A DNA stretch of 64,000 nt from Megaustenia siamemsis (taxonomy: Eukaryota; Mollusca; Gastropoda; Stylommatophora; Ariophantidae): contig JAVIAB010000160.1 in assembly GCA_032433765.1 (NCBI GenBank), forward strand, positions 12,182,936 through 12,246,935, in the 5' to 3' direction. Shown piece after piece: positions 33,345-44,165 of this stretch; position 1 is the stretch's first letter, and each line of letters begins with the position of its first letter. The notes below the pieces were generated by a model. The model saw only the letters and a program-made list of their open reading frames with translations. It was not told where the DNA came from and did no database searches. The translations under genes and the position numbers were made by a program.

Positions 33345-33745
33345 ATTGCAAACAGCAGCAATAATGACGTAGTATAGCAGTAATAATGAAGTAGTATAGC
33401 AGTAATAATGAAGTAGTATAGCAGTAATAATGAAGTAGTATAGCAGTAATAATGAATTAGTATAGCAGTAATATTGAAGTAGTATAGCAGTAATAATGAA
33501 GTAGTATAGCAGTAATAATGAAGTAGTATAGCATTAATAATGAAGCAGTATAGCAGTAATAATGAATTAGTATAGCAGTAATATTGAAGCAGTATAGCAG
33601 TAATAATGAAGTAGTATAGCAGTAATAATGAAGCAGTATAGCAGTAATAATGAATTAGTATAGCAGTAATATTGAAGCAGTATAGCAGTAATAATGAAGT
33701 AGTATAGCATTAATAATGAAGTAGTATAGCAGTAATAGTGGACTG
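33345..33745. repeat. 22-bp minisatellite, about 17-18 copies
   Basis: Unit 'gaagtagtatagcagtaata' plus 'at', with gaag/gaat and taat/tatt variants in a repeating order that hints at a higher-order unit of about 110-130 bp. It adjoins the 5' truncation of family D. Confidence 0.95.
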
Positions 33746-34085
33746 CTAAATTCGGACGCACTGGAAGACAAGGTGAAATATACAATGCAAATGTAATCAA
33801 TTATTTAGTGACTGAAAAAGGAAAATTAGACTCAAATGTCTTGTTTACCTTCAATGATATTTAATTTAAATAGATCTGTAACTCAACATGCCCCACCCCA
33901 ACATTAATTGACCCCTGTGTGAACTCTTCTGGTTCTGTGTGAATTTGAGCACATTTCTGCACATTCACGACAACCACACTCAGGTTACCATTTCCTTTTC
34001 ATTTTGACCTCGGCCTGACACACAGGGAAGACATTTTTATTTTTTTTTAACATATTTCGATTATTTTTGTTTTGGATGTTTCGTT
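33746..34085. other. No gene recognised
   Basis: AT-rich sequence without identifiable elements. Confidence 0.6.
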
Positions 34086-34200
34086 ATTATTTTTGCTTAC
34101 ATATCCGTGTGTGTGTGTTTTTTTGTGTTTGTTCCTGCTGAAGGCCTAATGGGTCGAAACGTCGTTTAATCTGTGTCGTCCACTAATCACGTAAAGCTTC
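34086..34200 (+). repeat. Dispersed repeat P-like, copy 5
   Basis: 'cctgctgaaggcctaatggg' followed by 'tcgaaacgtcg' (34134-34163) is a diverged form of the P core, with a short stem-forming segment between the two conserved boxes. A (gt)n stretch precedes it. Confidence 0.45.
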
Positions 34201-34439
34201 TAACATACCATTTTTTTTCTATTTTTTAATTTTTCCCCACCTCAACATTCAATGTTGCAGAAACAGTAAAGTAACGACCATCTTTGAAATATTAACAACT
34301 TCCGGAAGTTACCATTGAAACCATTGCCCAAGTGATTGAGCTTGCGTTAAAATGTTTTCTTATTTTGGATAGCAATTATCGTCTAATATAACCTAGAGTG
34401 AAAGCGTACGATACGAATGTAAACAAGAATACGTGTCGA

Positions 34440-34949
34440 ACTTCATAAGAAGAAGAAGTTGGAGATACGTCGGTCATGTGCGGGGAATGAATGAAGAAAG
34501 TTAAGGCATTCAAGTGGAAACCATCGGGTAAAAAAAAGCTACAAGGCAGTCCATGGGAATCGCTACGTAGAATAAATAATAAGGAAGGGTCAGCCATGAA
34601 CTAAGAAACAATAAAGACTTACAAGAACTAGCAGCCAATCGCTAATCGTGGAGAACTTGAACTTCCGCACTATGGACGTCTTCCGCACTATGTACGTCTT
34701 CCGCACTATGTACGTCTTCCGCACTATGTACGTCTTCCGCACTATGTACGTCTTCCGCACTATGTACGTCTTCCGCACTATGTACGTCTTCCGCACTATG
34801 TACGTCTTCCGCACTATGTACGTCTTCCGCACTATGTACGTCTTCCGCACTATGTACGTCTTCCGCACTATGTACGTCTTCCGCACTATGTACGTCTTCC
34901 GCACTATGTACGTCTTCCGCACTATGTACGTCTTCCGCTAGAGAGGAAA

Positions 34950-34985
<36 letters not shown>
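34440..34985 (+). pseudogene. Non-LTR family H, 3' end with expanded terminus
   Basis: Plus strand R-R-R-R-W-R-Y-V-G-H-V-R-G-M-N, a frameshifted middle, then L-A-A-N-R and the terminal W-R-T-x-T-S-A-L-C-T-S-S-A-R-E-E-N-D, followed by a (tga)n tail at 34951-34985. The R-R-R-R-W-R-Y-V-G-H block is the usual post-RT region of these LINEs. The S-A-L-C-T-S codons are amplified 15-fold (next entry). Confidence 0.8.
34662..34939 (+). repeat. 18-bp x15 array inside family H terminal codons
   Basis: Fifteen copies of 'cttccgcactatgtacgt' with a single difference (tatgg in the first) plus an 8-bp partial. In the LINE frame each unit encodes S-A-L-C-T-S, so the reading frame is kept. The ancestral segment would carry the 7-bp direct repeat 'cttccgc' 18 bp apart, sufficient to seed slippage. 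The array lies before the element's (tga)n tail. Confidence 0.95.
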
Positions 34986-35049
34986 TTGTTAACCTAGGAG
35001 GCTTAGTCTGAGATTGAACAGATTCTGCCTCGCCAAGAAAGGGAAAACC

Positions 35050-35325
35050 CCCAAGACAGCAACAACATCAACAGTGACAACAACAACAGCAACAACAACA
35101 ACAGCAACAGTGACAACAACAACAGCAACAACAACAACAACAGTGACAACAACAACAGCAACAACAACAACAGCAACAGTGACAACAACAACAGCAACAA
35201 CAACAACAATAACAACAACAGCAACAGTGACAACAACAACAGCAACAACAACAACAGCAACAGTGACAACATCAACAGCAACAACAACAACAGCAACAGT
35301 GACAACAACAACAGAGAACTAACAT
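35050..35325. repeat. Imperfect (AAC/AGC)n trinucleotide repeat
   Basis: Blocks of 'acaacaacagcaacaacaac' separated by 'agcaacagtgac', giving a higher-order pattern of about 33-60 bp. Open frames (poly-T/A on plus, poly-L on minus) are artefacts. Confidence 0.93.
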
Positions 35326-35529
35326 CTTCCTGTGGGTTAGGGAACGATTTCATATGACTACGATGAGAAGAAACACATAGTTACTAGTTGTGCAGCACGA
35401 GGCAATATATTTACATCCCTTCGTCGAGTCATGTTTCAACTTTATAGTTTCCTGACAGTTTAGGGATTGGAGGAGGGCAGGTACACCTGGGTCTTGACTT
35501 CAAGGTATCAGTGGTATGGCGTAAGTTCT

Positions 35530-35896
35530 CCTATTACATGGTTGTGGAACATGGAGAACAATAAAACTGGTAATCACGAAAATGCAGACCTTTATTAATT
35601 GAGACTTGTGCAGAATAAAGGGATGGTAATGGCAGGAGAAAATCTCTAGCTTAGGACTGTGGGAAAATTCCAGTCAAATACCAGTTGACAAAGAGATACA
35701 TCGAAGATGATGGCGCTGGATAGGGCACATACTCTGGAAGCCAACTTAGAGTTTTACACGACAGATCCTCAGGAAAAGAGACAAAGAGGAAAACCAAAAT
35801 ATTCTCAGAGAAGATAGGTGGAAAAAGAGATGAAGATGATGGGTAAAGCATGTAATGATCTCAAAAGAATGGCAAGAAAAAAAAGAATGGTTTGGA
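35530..35896 (+). pseudogene. Non-LTR family J, 3' fragment (expanded copy)
   Basis: From 'aacatggagaacaataaaac' through a degenerate RRRWRW-like region to W-K-M-F-I-E-D-R-C-S-T-G, collinear with 1314-1735. It continues without a break into the 38-bp array. Confidence 0.85.
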
Positions 35897-37037
35897 AAAT
35901 GTTTATTGAAGACCGTTGCTCCACAGGGATCTGAAAGTGTTAGTTGAAGACCTATACTCCATTGGGAGCTGAACTTGTTTTTTGAAGACGTATGCTCAAC
36001 AGGGAGCTGAAAGTATTTTTTGTAGACCTATACTCCACTGGGAACTGAAAATGTTTGTTGAAGACCTATGTTCCACAGGGAGTTGGAGGTGTTTGTTGAA
36101 GACCTATGTTCCACGGGGAGTTGGAGATGTTTGTTGAAGACCTTTGTTCCACGGGGAGTTGGAGATGTTCGTTGAAGACCTATGTTCCACGGGGAGTTGT
36201 AGATGTTTGTTGAAGACCTATGTTCCACGGGGAGTTGGAGATGTTTGTTGAAGACCTATGTTCCACGGGGAGTTGGAGGTGTTTGTTGCAGACCTATGTT
36301 CCACGGGGAGTTGTAGATGTTTGTTGAAGACCTATGTTCCACGGGGAGTTGGAGATGTTTGTTGAAGACCTATGTTCCACGGGGAGTTGTAGATGTTTGT
36401 TGCAGACCTATGTTCCACGGCGAGTTGGAGATGTTTGTTGCAGACCTATGTTCCACGGGGAGTTGTAGATGTTTGTTGAAGACCTATGTTCCACCGGGAG
36501 TTGGAGGTGTTTGTTGCAGACCTATGTTCCACGGGGAGTTGTAGATGTTTGTTGAAGACCTATGTTCCACCGGGAGTTGGAGGTGTTTGTTGAAGACCTA
36601 TGTTCCACGGGGAGTTGTAGATGTTTGTTGCAGACCTATGTTCCACGGCGAGTTGGAGGTGTTTGTTGCAGACCTATGTTCCACGGGGAGTTGTAGATGT
36701 TTGTTGAAGACCTATGTTCCACCGGGAGTTGGAGGTGTTTGTTGAAGACCTATGTTCCACCGGGAGTTGGAGGTGTTTGTTGAAGACTTATGTTCCACGG
36801 GGAGTTGTAGATGTTTGTTGCAGACCTATGTTTGACGGCGAGTTGTAGATGTTTGTTGAAGACCTATGTTCCACCGGGAGTTGGAGGTGTTTGTTGAAGA
36901 CCTATGTTCCACCGGGAGTTGGAGGTGTTTGTTGAAGACCTATGTTCCACGGGGAGTTGGAGGTGTTTGTTGAAGACCTATGTTCCACGGGGAGTTGGAG
37001 ATGTTTGTTGAAGACCTATGCTCCACCGGGAGTTGGA
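35897..37037 (+). repeat. 38-bp x30 array made from family J 3' end
   Basis: About thirty 38-bp units with core 'gtttgttgaagacctatgtt' and 'ccacggggagtt', each a copy of the F-V-E-D-L-C-S-T-G terminal coding segment. Period and phase equal the small array at 309-492. A J-type (gaa)n tail follows at 37038-37059, so the array is internal to the element. 38 is not a multiple of three, so frames rotate. Variants (gaag/gcag, cggg/ccgg, ggag/gtag) recur in blocks, showing segmental duplication of several units at once. Confidence 0.95.
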
Positions 37038-37397
37038 AGGAAGAAGAAGAAGAAGAAGGTGTGTAAGTTGCTTACCCAGTTGTTCACGGTGACCAAATCT
37101 AACAGTGTTCACACGTTGGCTACATATTCTTGTTATGAAGCCTTTCACCAGGTTTGTTATGAGAGCCTCATCAGACATTCCTCTCTAAAAGCTGGACCTT
37201 GTCAATCACTTCCCCCGGTATCGATGATCGGACTCCATTAGCAGTTGTCGTGCGGCAAGTGTGAGGGTGAGGAGGGAAGGAGAGGCACAGGCTGCGTTCT
37301 GTGGGTTAGCCTGAGCTAGAAATGAGCTGTAAATCCTATTGGGTCACCTCGAGACTTGTTAATGAAATAGACGAAATATATAACGTCGAAATGTGAA
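37038..37397. other. No gene recognised
   Basis: Begins with the family J (gaa)n tail, then mixed sequence with no recognised element. Confidence 0.6.
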
Positions 37398-37905
37398 CTA
37401 GTAAGAGAGAGATGGAGAGAGAGAGGGAGGGAGAGGGAGAGGGAGATAGAGAGAGGGGGAGGGAGGGAGAGGGAGGGAGAGAGGGAGGGAGAGATGGAGA
37501 GAGAGGGAAAGAAAGAGAGAGGGGGAGAGGGAGGGAGAGAGGGAGGGAGAGAGGGAGGGAGAGATGGAGAGAGAGAGGGAGGGAGAGGGGGAGAGGGAGG
37601 GAGGGGGAGAGGGGGAGAGGGAGAGGGAGAGAGAGAGAGAGGGGAGAGGGAGGGAGAGAGGGAGGGAGAGAGAGATGGAGGGAGAGAGAGGGAGAGAGAT
37701 GGAGGGAGAGAGAGATGGAGGGAGAGAGAGGCAGAGAGAGGGAGGGAGAGAGAGAGGGTGAGTGAGATGGAGGGAGAGAAAGGGCGAGAGAGAGGGAGTG
37801 AGAGAGAGAGATGGAGAGAGAGAGAGTGAGAGAGAGGGAGGAGAGGGAGAGAGAAAGGGAGAGAGGGAGGGAGGGAGGGAGAGTGAGGGAAAAGGAGGAA
37901 ATGAG
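37398..37905. repeat. GA/GGGA polypurine tract, about 500 bp
   Basis: Almost uninterrupted purines on the plus strand ('gagagagggagggagagg' types), with occasional 'atgg' and 'gtga' breaks. Such mirror-type tracts can form triplex DNA. All open frames in it are compositional artefacts. Confidence 0.95.
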
Positions 37906-37951
37906 AAAGACAAACAATTAAAGAATCTCACAAACACACACATACATATGT

Positions 37952-38212
37952 ATATAAAAAGTTAAAAATTAAAGTGATCCGTCACGCCAGGTGGCGTATA
38001 GGGAATATGGTGTTAGTGACAATAATTTCTACAGACCTTCAGCACATGATTTTTCGGGTAATGTGTTCGGTATTACGCCCGTGCCGCTTTACTTTTCCAG
38101 AAAAATGTCGGTACCCACTTAAGGCTGGGTGAACCTGGAGCTGATCAGGATCGAACCCGACCTCTTGTCCTTTGTAGTCCAGTTCACTAACCACTGAGCT
38201 ATCACGGCTCCC
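37952..38212 (-). mobile_element. tRNA-derived SINE
   Basis: Minus-strand copy, complete from the tail side ('cgtcacgccaggtggcgtat') to 'gagctatcacggctcc' at the head, with degenerate B box 'ggatcgaacccg' (plus strand). Possible 7-bp flanking duplication 'catatgt'. Confidence 0.88.
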
Positions 38213-38261
38213 CATATGTCAGACAGATTCATTGCCAAAGAGAATACACGACGCTGCAAAA

Positions 38262-38300
38262 ACCATAGTCAACTATGACTGACGGATACTACTATACTAT
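38262..38300 (+). repeat. Lone 29-bp-array monomer
   Basis: 'accatagtcaactatgactg' with 'acggatactactatacta' matches one unit of the 11265-12500 array, here single and followed by a (tac)-like tail, as at the 3' terminus of a LINE. The preceding 'cgctgcaaaaa' resembles 'cgcttcaaaa' just before the large array. Confidence 0.55.
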
Positions 38301-38670
38301 CGGCAGAGAGACCCAGGTGAATTGTCGATAAGACAGACGTGTAGTAAGAACAGACAAACTAAAACTATGAACCAAAAAAGTAACAGTCAGTCAGACAGAC
38401 AAGCATATATGCAGACATGTAGAAAGACATGTATATAAACTAGATAAAAAGAGAGACGAACGGACTGACAAGCAGATATAACAAACAAACAAAAGCAAGC
38501 CTCTATCCGTATTGTGCATGTATATTATGATATGTGCATGTATATTATGATAATGAATTAAGTATGAGACTGTCATAGTACCGTATTTTCCGTCATTGAT
38601 GTCATGTTAAACACGATGATCTTCCCTTGGCAGGATAACTTAGTTTGCATTCTTTACTTTTTTATTGGAA
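38301..38670. other. No gene recognised
   Basis: Short 'agacagacaagca'-like iterations and AT-rich sequence, including a 20-bp direct repeat of 'tgtgcatgtatattatgata' at about 38513-38551. Confidence 0.6.
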
Positions 38671-38732
38671 AATATTTGTTATCAATAAAATATTTGTTAT
38701 CAATAAAATATTTGTTATCAATAAAATATTGG
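38671..38732. repeat. 18-bp repeat, 3.5 copies
   Basis: 'aatatttgttatcaataa' repeated exactly. Confidence 0.9.
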
Positions 38733-38849
38733 TGCACTGGAAACACATTTTGATGATGATGTCTAGTAAAAGTGGACGTTTGAAATCACAAATCACTGGA
38801 ACAGACGCGCAAAGAAAGAAGGTACATAGAATACAGCAGCAAATAGAAC

Positions 38850-39265
38850 GTAGGCGATCGTGTGCTTCCATAATCCTTTATTCACTGTGCATCGTATCAA
38901 TTCTGTTGTTGACTGTTTTCTAATTCATGACACTAATCTATTTTGTATCTTCTCTCTTTGTCGTTCGTGATCTCTCTTTCCCTGTATTTTGCCAGTTGTA
39001 ACCAGGTATTCCCGCCTTTCTCTTCTCATGATGTGCCCGAAAATGTTCATTGTTTCTTTCTTATGTTTTAGGAACTTCCTTTTGTGTTGGCCTCTTTGAG
39101 AATGTCCTTGTTTGGTCTTTTTAGCTGTCAGGGGAACTTTCAACATTCTTCTGAGAAATCCCATCTCTGTGGCCTCTAATCGTCTGTTCATTTGTTTACC
39201 TACTGTTCATGATCCACATCCATAGGACAGAATGGGCTCTATATTGCACCGATGAACTCTCTGTT
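38850..39265 (-). pseudogene. Non-LTR family D, 3' fragment
   Basis: Minus strand M-N-R-R-L-E-A-T-E-M-G-F-L-R-R-M-L, a NEEVLKH-like segment with frame change, then MRRERREYLVTTGKIQGKRD and R-L-V-S. This is the post-RT C-terminus of family D. 5'-truncated. Confidence 0.87.
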
Positions 39266-39689
39266 AATGTACGATAGCAGAATTACACTCAACAAAATTA
39301 TCAAGATTACTAAATTATCATCAAGAAACAGCAGTGAACAATGAGTGATTAAGTTTCAGTAAAATAAAAAGAATGAAGAAAGCGACGATAGCAAACAAGT
39401 TCACATTAACAGTGGATTAATGTGTATTTTCCATAATTGAATATTAGCACATACATGCACTCTCACGGATACGAGTTTACCAAAGCTTGACGCTATCACG
39501 GACATGATCGAACAACATCTAATCTCTTTGTCGCTTCACAACGATCTCATTACCTTTCTAAATCTAGACACGCTAAAGCAGAAATTAACTACGCTAGCGA
39601 CGCTATTAATTGTGTCCTATGGGTGTGCCTGGAGTGCAGAAATGATGATCCTAAAATAACACGATATAACATTATTTTTAAGTATCGTA
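39266..39689. other. No gene recognised
   Basis: AT-rich. No recognised motif. Confidence 0.6.
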
Positions 39690-39974
39690 TATCCTATATT
39701 TACGCAAAAGTCAAGGTTAGTTTGCGTGTATCCGATATACTCTATTTACGTAAAAGTTAAGATTATTTCGTATGTCTCTGAAGTCTTTTATTTACTCAAA
39801 AGTAAAGATTATGTTATGTGTCTCTGATGTTTTCTATTTACGCCTAAGTAACAAATAATTTGTTGACTAAAGTCCAGATTATTTTTCTCATGCATAAGTC
39901 AAGATTAATCTGTGTCTCTCTGATGTCTTCTATTTACATTAAAGTCAACATTAATATGTGTGCCTCTGATGTCT
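39690..39974. repeat. 46-bp minisatellite, left (diverged) block
   Basis: Degenerate copies of 'tctatttacattaaagtcaa' followed by 'gattaattt' and 'gtctctgatgtct'. Divergence is highest at the far left. Confidence 0.85.
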
Positions 39975-40162
39975 TCTCATCATCATCATCATCAAGTACC
40001 GGCCTACTGGTGTAGGTGATCATGTCTCTCCACAACTTTCTATCTCGACAGCTATTTATCATTTCTGTTGTTGACCTTCTGCCAAGCCATTCTCTTAAGC
40101 TGTCTGTTATTTTTTCTCTTTGCTTCCCTCTATCTCTTCGTCCCTCAATTTTTCCAGTTGTT
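39975..40162 (-). mobile_element. Short family C insertion in the 46-bp array
   Basis: 'atcatcatcatcaagtaccg' through 'ctcaatttttccagttgtta' is the last ~185 bp of family C. It enters the array after 'gatgtcttct' and leaves into 'tgtgtctctgat'. A severely 5'-truncated copy. Confidence 0.9.
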
Positions 40163-40825
40163 ATGTGTCTCTGATTTCCTCTATTTACATTAAAGTCAAG
40201 ATTAATTTGTGTACCTCTGATATCTTCTATTTACATTAAAGTCAACATTAATGTGTGTATCTCTGACGCCTTCCATTTACATTAAAGTCAAGATTAATTT
40301 GTGTATCTCTGACGTCTTCTATTTACATTAAAGGCAAGATTAATATGTGTATCTCTGACGTCTTCCATTTACATTAAAGTCAAGATTAATTTGTGTATCT
40401 CTGACGTCTTCTATTTACATTAAAGGCAAGATTAATATGTGTATCTCTGATATCTTCTATTTACGTTAAAGTCAAGATTAATTTGTGTATCTCTGATATC
40501 TTCTATTTACGTTAAAGTCAAGATTAATTTGTGTATCTCTGACGTCTTCTATTTACATTAAAGGCAAGATTAATATGTGTATCTCTGATATCTTCTATTT
40601 ACGTTAAAGTCAAGATTAATTTGTTTATCTCTGACTTCTTCTATTTACATTAAAGTCAAGATTAATATTTGTGTCTCTGATGTCTTCTATTTACATTAAA
40701 GTCAAGATTAATATGTGTGTCTCTGATGTCTTCTATTTACATTAAAGTCAAGATTAATATGTGTGTCTCTGATGTCTTCTATTTACATTAAAGTCAAGAT
40801 TAATCTGTGTATCTCTAATGTCCTC
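40163..40825. repeat. 46-bp minisatellite, right block
   Basis: About 14 regular 46-bp units with tatctt/gacgtctt/gatgtctt and aagtc/aaggc variants arranged as alternating doublets, indicating multi-unit duplication. Confidence 0.95.
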
Positions 40826-40835
40826 CTACTTATGG

Positions 40836-41094
40836 AAAAAAAGTAAAGAACCCCCGTCACGCCAAGTGGCGTATAGGGAATACGTTGTTAGTGACCATAA
40901 TTTTTACAGACCTTCTGCACATGATTTGTGATGTAATGTGGTCGGTATTACGCCCTTGCCGCTTTACTTTCAAAGAAAAAAAAATCCGGTACCCATTTAA
41001 AGCTGGGTGAACCCGGAAGCCGTCTCATTGATCGAACCCTACCTCTTGACCTATGTAGTCCAGTTCACTAACCACTGAGCCATCGCGGCTCCTC
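40836..41094 (-). mobile_element. tRNA-derived SINE
   Basis: Minus-strand full-length copy from an (A-rich) 'gaaaaaaagtaaag' tail to 'gagccatcgcggctcc'. The B box 'tgatcgaaccct' is retained. Confidence 0.9.
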
Positions 41095-41819
41095 TCCTGC
41101 CTTATTCTCAATCTTAATCTCTTTCTCATAGGGTCACTACCTCCCCCTCCCCCCATCACGTCAACATTGACAAATGGAAGATGCAAATTCTAACAAACTG
41201 ATGAGCATCTTCTCAAATATCAAAGAACCGCAGACATAATGAGAACAATACAACGAGGAGAAGCATGAAAGACTTGCGTAGAATATAGTTAATGAGAGGG
41301 TATGAAAATATCACTAACAAAGCATATTGATGGAACAAGTAATAAAATCACTAACAATACATGGACGGAAGCAGCCAGTTTCAGTACTGGATGTACTGAG
41401 AGGAAAATAATATAATGGAATTTAGCAGAAAATGTCAGAATTTTAGTGAGACTTCTGAGATTAACGTGGGAAGAAGAAAGTAGTCGATGATTACAAAACG
41501 AGGAAATTACGATACAAAAAAATAGACACAGAATGAAGTAGAAATATTGAAATATTGATTGTTGCGCTTCTCAATTTTATTATGATTTTATTTCATTAAT
41601 AACCGACATCTTTTATTAAACATGAAAATCAACATATGTCAAACAGAGGATACATAAATAAATTACAGAAGAGATCCCGACCATAAAAACCATAATAACA
41701 ACCATAATAACCAACATAATAACCAACATAATAACCAGCACAATAAATAACTATAGACTTTAACTAACGTCATCCCAAAGTTATAACCAAGTAGATACAA
41801 TAATCAAAGGACCAGACTA
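41095..41819. other. No gene recognised; small repeat
   Basis: Mostly AT-rich unique sequence. At about 41690-41750 'accaacataataacc' is iterated four times. No gene or known element. Confidence 0.6.
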
Positions 41820-42615
41820 TGAGGAATCCATAATTCGACCAGTTTCGGCGAGATCCATAATTCGATTAAAATCCGGAGATCCAGACTCCGGCCACACTCG
41901 GTGAGACCCAGAAATGAACAAGACTCTGAGGGGATCCACAATTCCACCAGACTCTGAGAGATCCATCAATCGACCAAACTCTGAGAGATCCATAAATCGA
42001 CCAGACTCGGAGAGATCCATAAATCGACCAGACTCTGAGAGATCCATACATCGACCAGACTCTGAGAGATCCATACATCGACCAGACTCTGAGAGATCCA
42101 TAAATCGACCAGACTCTGAGAGATCCATACATCGACCAGACTGAGAGATCCATAAATCGACCAGACTCTGAGAGATCCATAAATCGACCAGACTCTGAGA
42201 GATCCATAAATCGACCAGACTCTGAGAGATCCATACATCGACCAGACTGAGAGATCCATAAATCGACCAGACTCTGAGAGATCCATAAATCGACCAGACT
42301 CTGAGAGATCCATAAATCGACCAGACTCTGAGAGATCCATACATCGACCAGACTCTGATAGATCCATAAATCGACCAGACTCTGAGAGATCCATACATCG
42401 ACCAGACTGAGAGATCCATAAATCGACCAGACTCTGAGAGATCCATAAATCGACCATACTCTGAGAGATCCATAAATCGACCATACTCTGAGAGATCCAT
42501 AAATCGACCATACTCTGAGAGATCCATAAATCAAACCAGACTCTGAGAGATCACTACATCGACCAGACTGATAGATCCATAAATCGACCAGTCTCGGAGA
42601 GATCAATAATTCGAC
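41820..42615. repeat. 27-bp minisatellite
   Basis: About 25 regular copies of 'gatccataaatcgaccagac' plus 'tctgaga', flanked by diverged edge units (aattcg, ccggag). A recurrent 23-bp short form (lacking 'ctct') occurs four times at similar spacing, again a multi-unit duplication. Long minus-strand frames are artefacts. Confidence 0.95.
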
Positions 42616-42733
42616 CAGACTTTTAAAGTAAAAAAAGCACAGCGCTATGAAAATGATTCATAGCTACCCTAAATGTGTAAGACCAAAAAAAAAAAACTAT
42701 GAAAAATATGTGTATTGTGCTCTGTTCATCAAA

Positions 42734-44092
42734 ATCATCATCATCATTGTTTGTTGTTGATAGGATCATCATCATTGTTTGTTGTTGATAGGATCATCAT
42801 CACTGTTTGTTGTTGATAGGATCATCATCATTGTTTGTTGTTGATAGGATCATCATCATTGTTTGTTGTTGATAGGCTCATCATCATTGTCTGTTGTTGA
42901 TAGGATCATCATCATTGTTTGTTGTTGATAGGATCATCATCATTGTTTGTTGTTGATAGGATCATCATCATTGTTTGTTGTTGATAGGATCATCATCATT
43001 GTTTGTTGTTGATAGGATCATCATCACTGTTTGTTGTTGATAGGATCATCATCACTGTTTGTTGTTGATAGGATCATCATCATTGTTTGTTGTTGACAGG
43101 ATCATCATCATTGTTTGTTGTTGATAGGATCATCATCACTGTTTGTTGTTGATAGGATCATCATCATTGTTTGTTGTTTATAGGATCATCATCATTGTTT
43201 GTTGTTGATAGGATCATCATCATTGTTTGTTGTTGATAGGATCATCATCATTGTTTGTTGTTGATAGGATCATCATCATTGTTTGTTGTTGATAGGATCA
43301 TCATCATTGTTTGTTGTTGATGGGATCATTATCATTGTTTGTTGTTGATAGGATCATCATCATTGTTTGTTGTTGATAGGATCATCATCATTGTTTGTTG
43401 TTGATAGGATCATCATCATTGTTTGTTGTTGATAGGATCATCATCATTGTTTGTTGTTGATGGGATCATTATCATTGTTTGTTGTTGATAGGATCATCAT
43501 CATTGTTTGTTGTTGATAGGATCATCATCATTGTTTGTTGTTGATAGGATCATCATCATTGTTTGTTGTTGATAGGATCATCATCATTGTTTGTTGTTGA
43601 TAGGATCATCATCATTGTTTGTTGTTGATAGGATCATCATCACTGTTTGTTGTTGATAGGATCATCATCATTGTTTGTTGTTGATAGGATCATCATCATT
43701 GTTTGTTGTTGATAGGATCATCATCATTGTTTGTTGTTGATAGGATCATCATCATTGTTTGTTGTTGATAGGATCATCATCATTGTTTGTTGTTGATAGG
43801 ATCATCATCATTGTTTGTTGTTGATGGGATCATCATCATTGTTTGTTGTTGATAGGATCATCACCATTGTTTGTTGTTGATAGGATCATCATCATTGTTT
43901 GTTGTTGATAGGATCATCATCATTGTTTGTTGTTGATGGGATCATTATCATTGTTTGTTGTTGATAGGATCATCATCATTGTTTGTTGTTGATGGGATCA
44001 TTATCATTGTTTGTTGTTGATAGGATCATCATCATTGTCTGTTGTTGATAGGATCATCATCATTGTCTGTTGTTGATAGGATCATCATCACT
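42734..44092. repeat. 28-bp minisatellite, about 48 copies
   Basis: 'ggatcatcatcattgtttgt' plus 'tgttgata'; one of the most homogeneous arrays here. Rare variants (catcac, gggatcattatc) recur at several places, so conversion or unequal exchange is spreading them. Confidence 0.97.
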
Positions 44093-44165
44093 GCATACAA
44101 GAGGAATCCGTACCTGCTCCAATATCCTCCTAAAAAATCTCGAGAAAAATCCTGGCCCATACGCA

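Noticed and set aside
37336..37943. Poly-Ser/Leu/Pro frames (minus) and poly-Arg/Glu/Gly frames (plus)
   Set aside because: Antisense and sense of a polypurine tract.
41817..42606. 236-246-codon minus frames (M-D-L-S-E-S-G-R-F repeats)
   Set aside because: The 27-bp period keeps frames open; several overlap, with no other coding sign.
42734..44092. Regular direct repeats resembling a CRISPR array
   Set aside because: The repeats are contiguous 28-bp units without unique spacers, in a eukaryotic repeat context with no cas genes.
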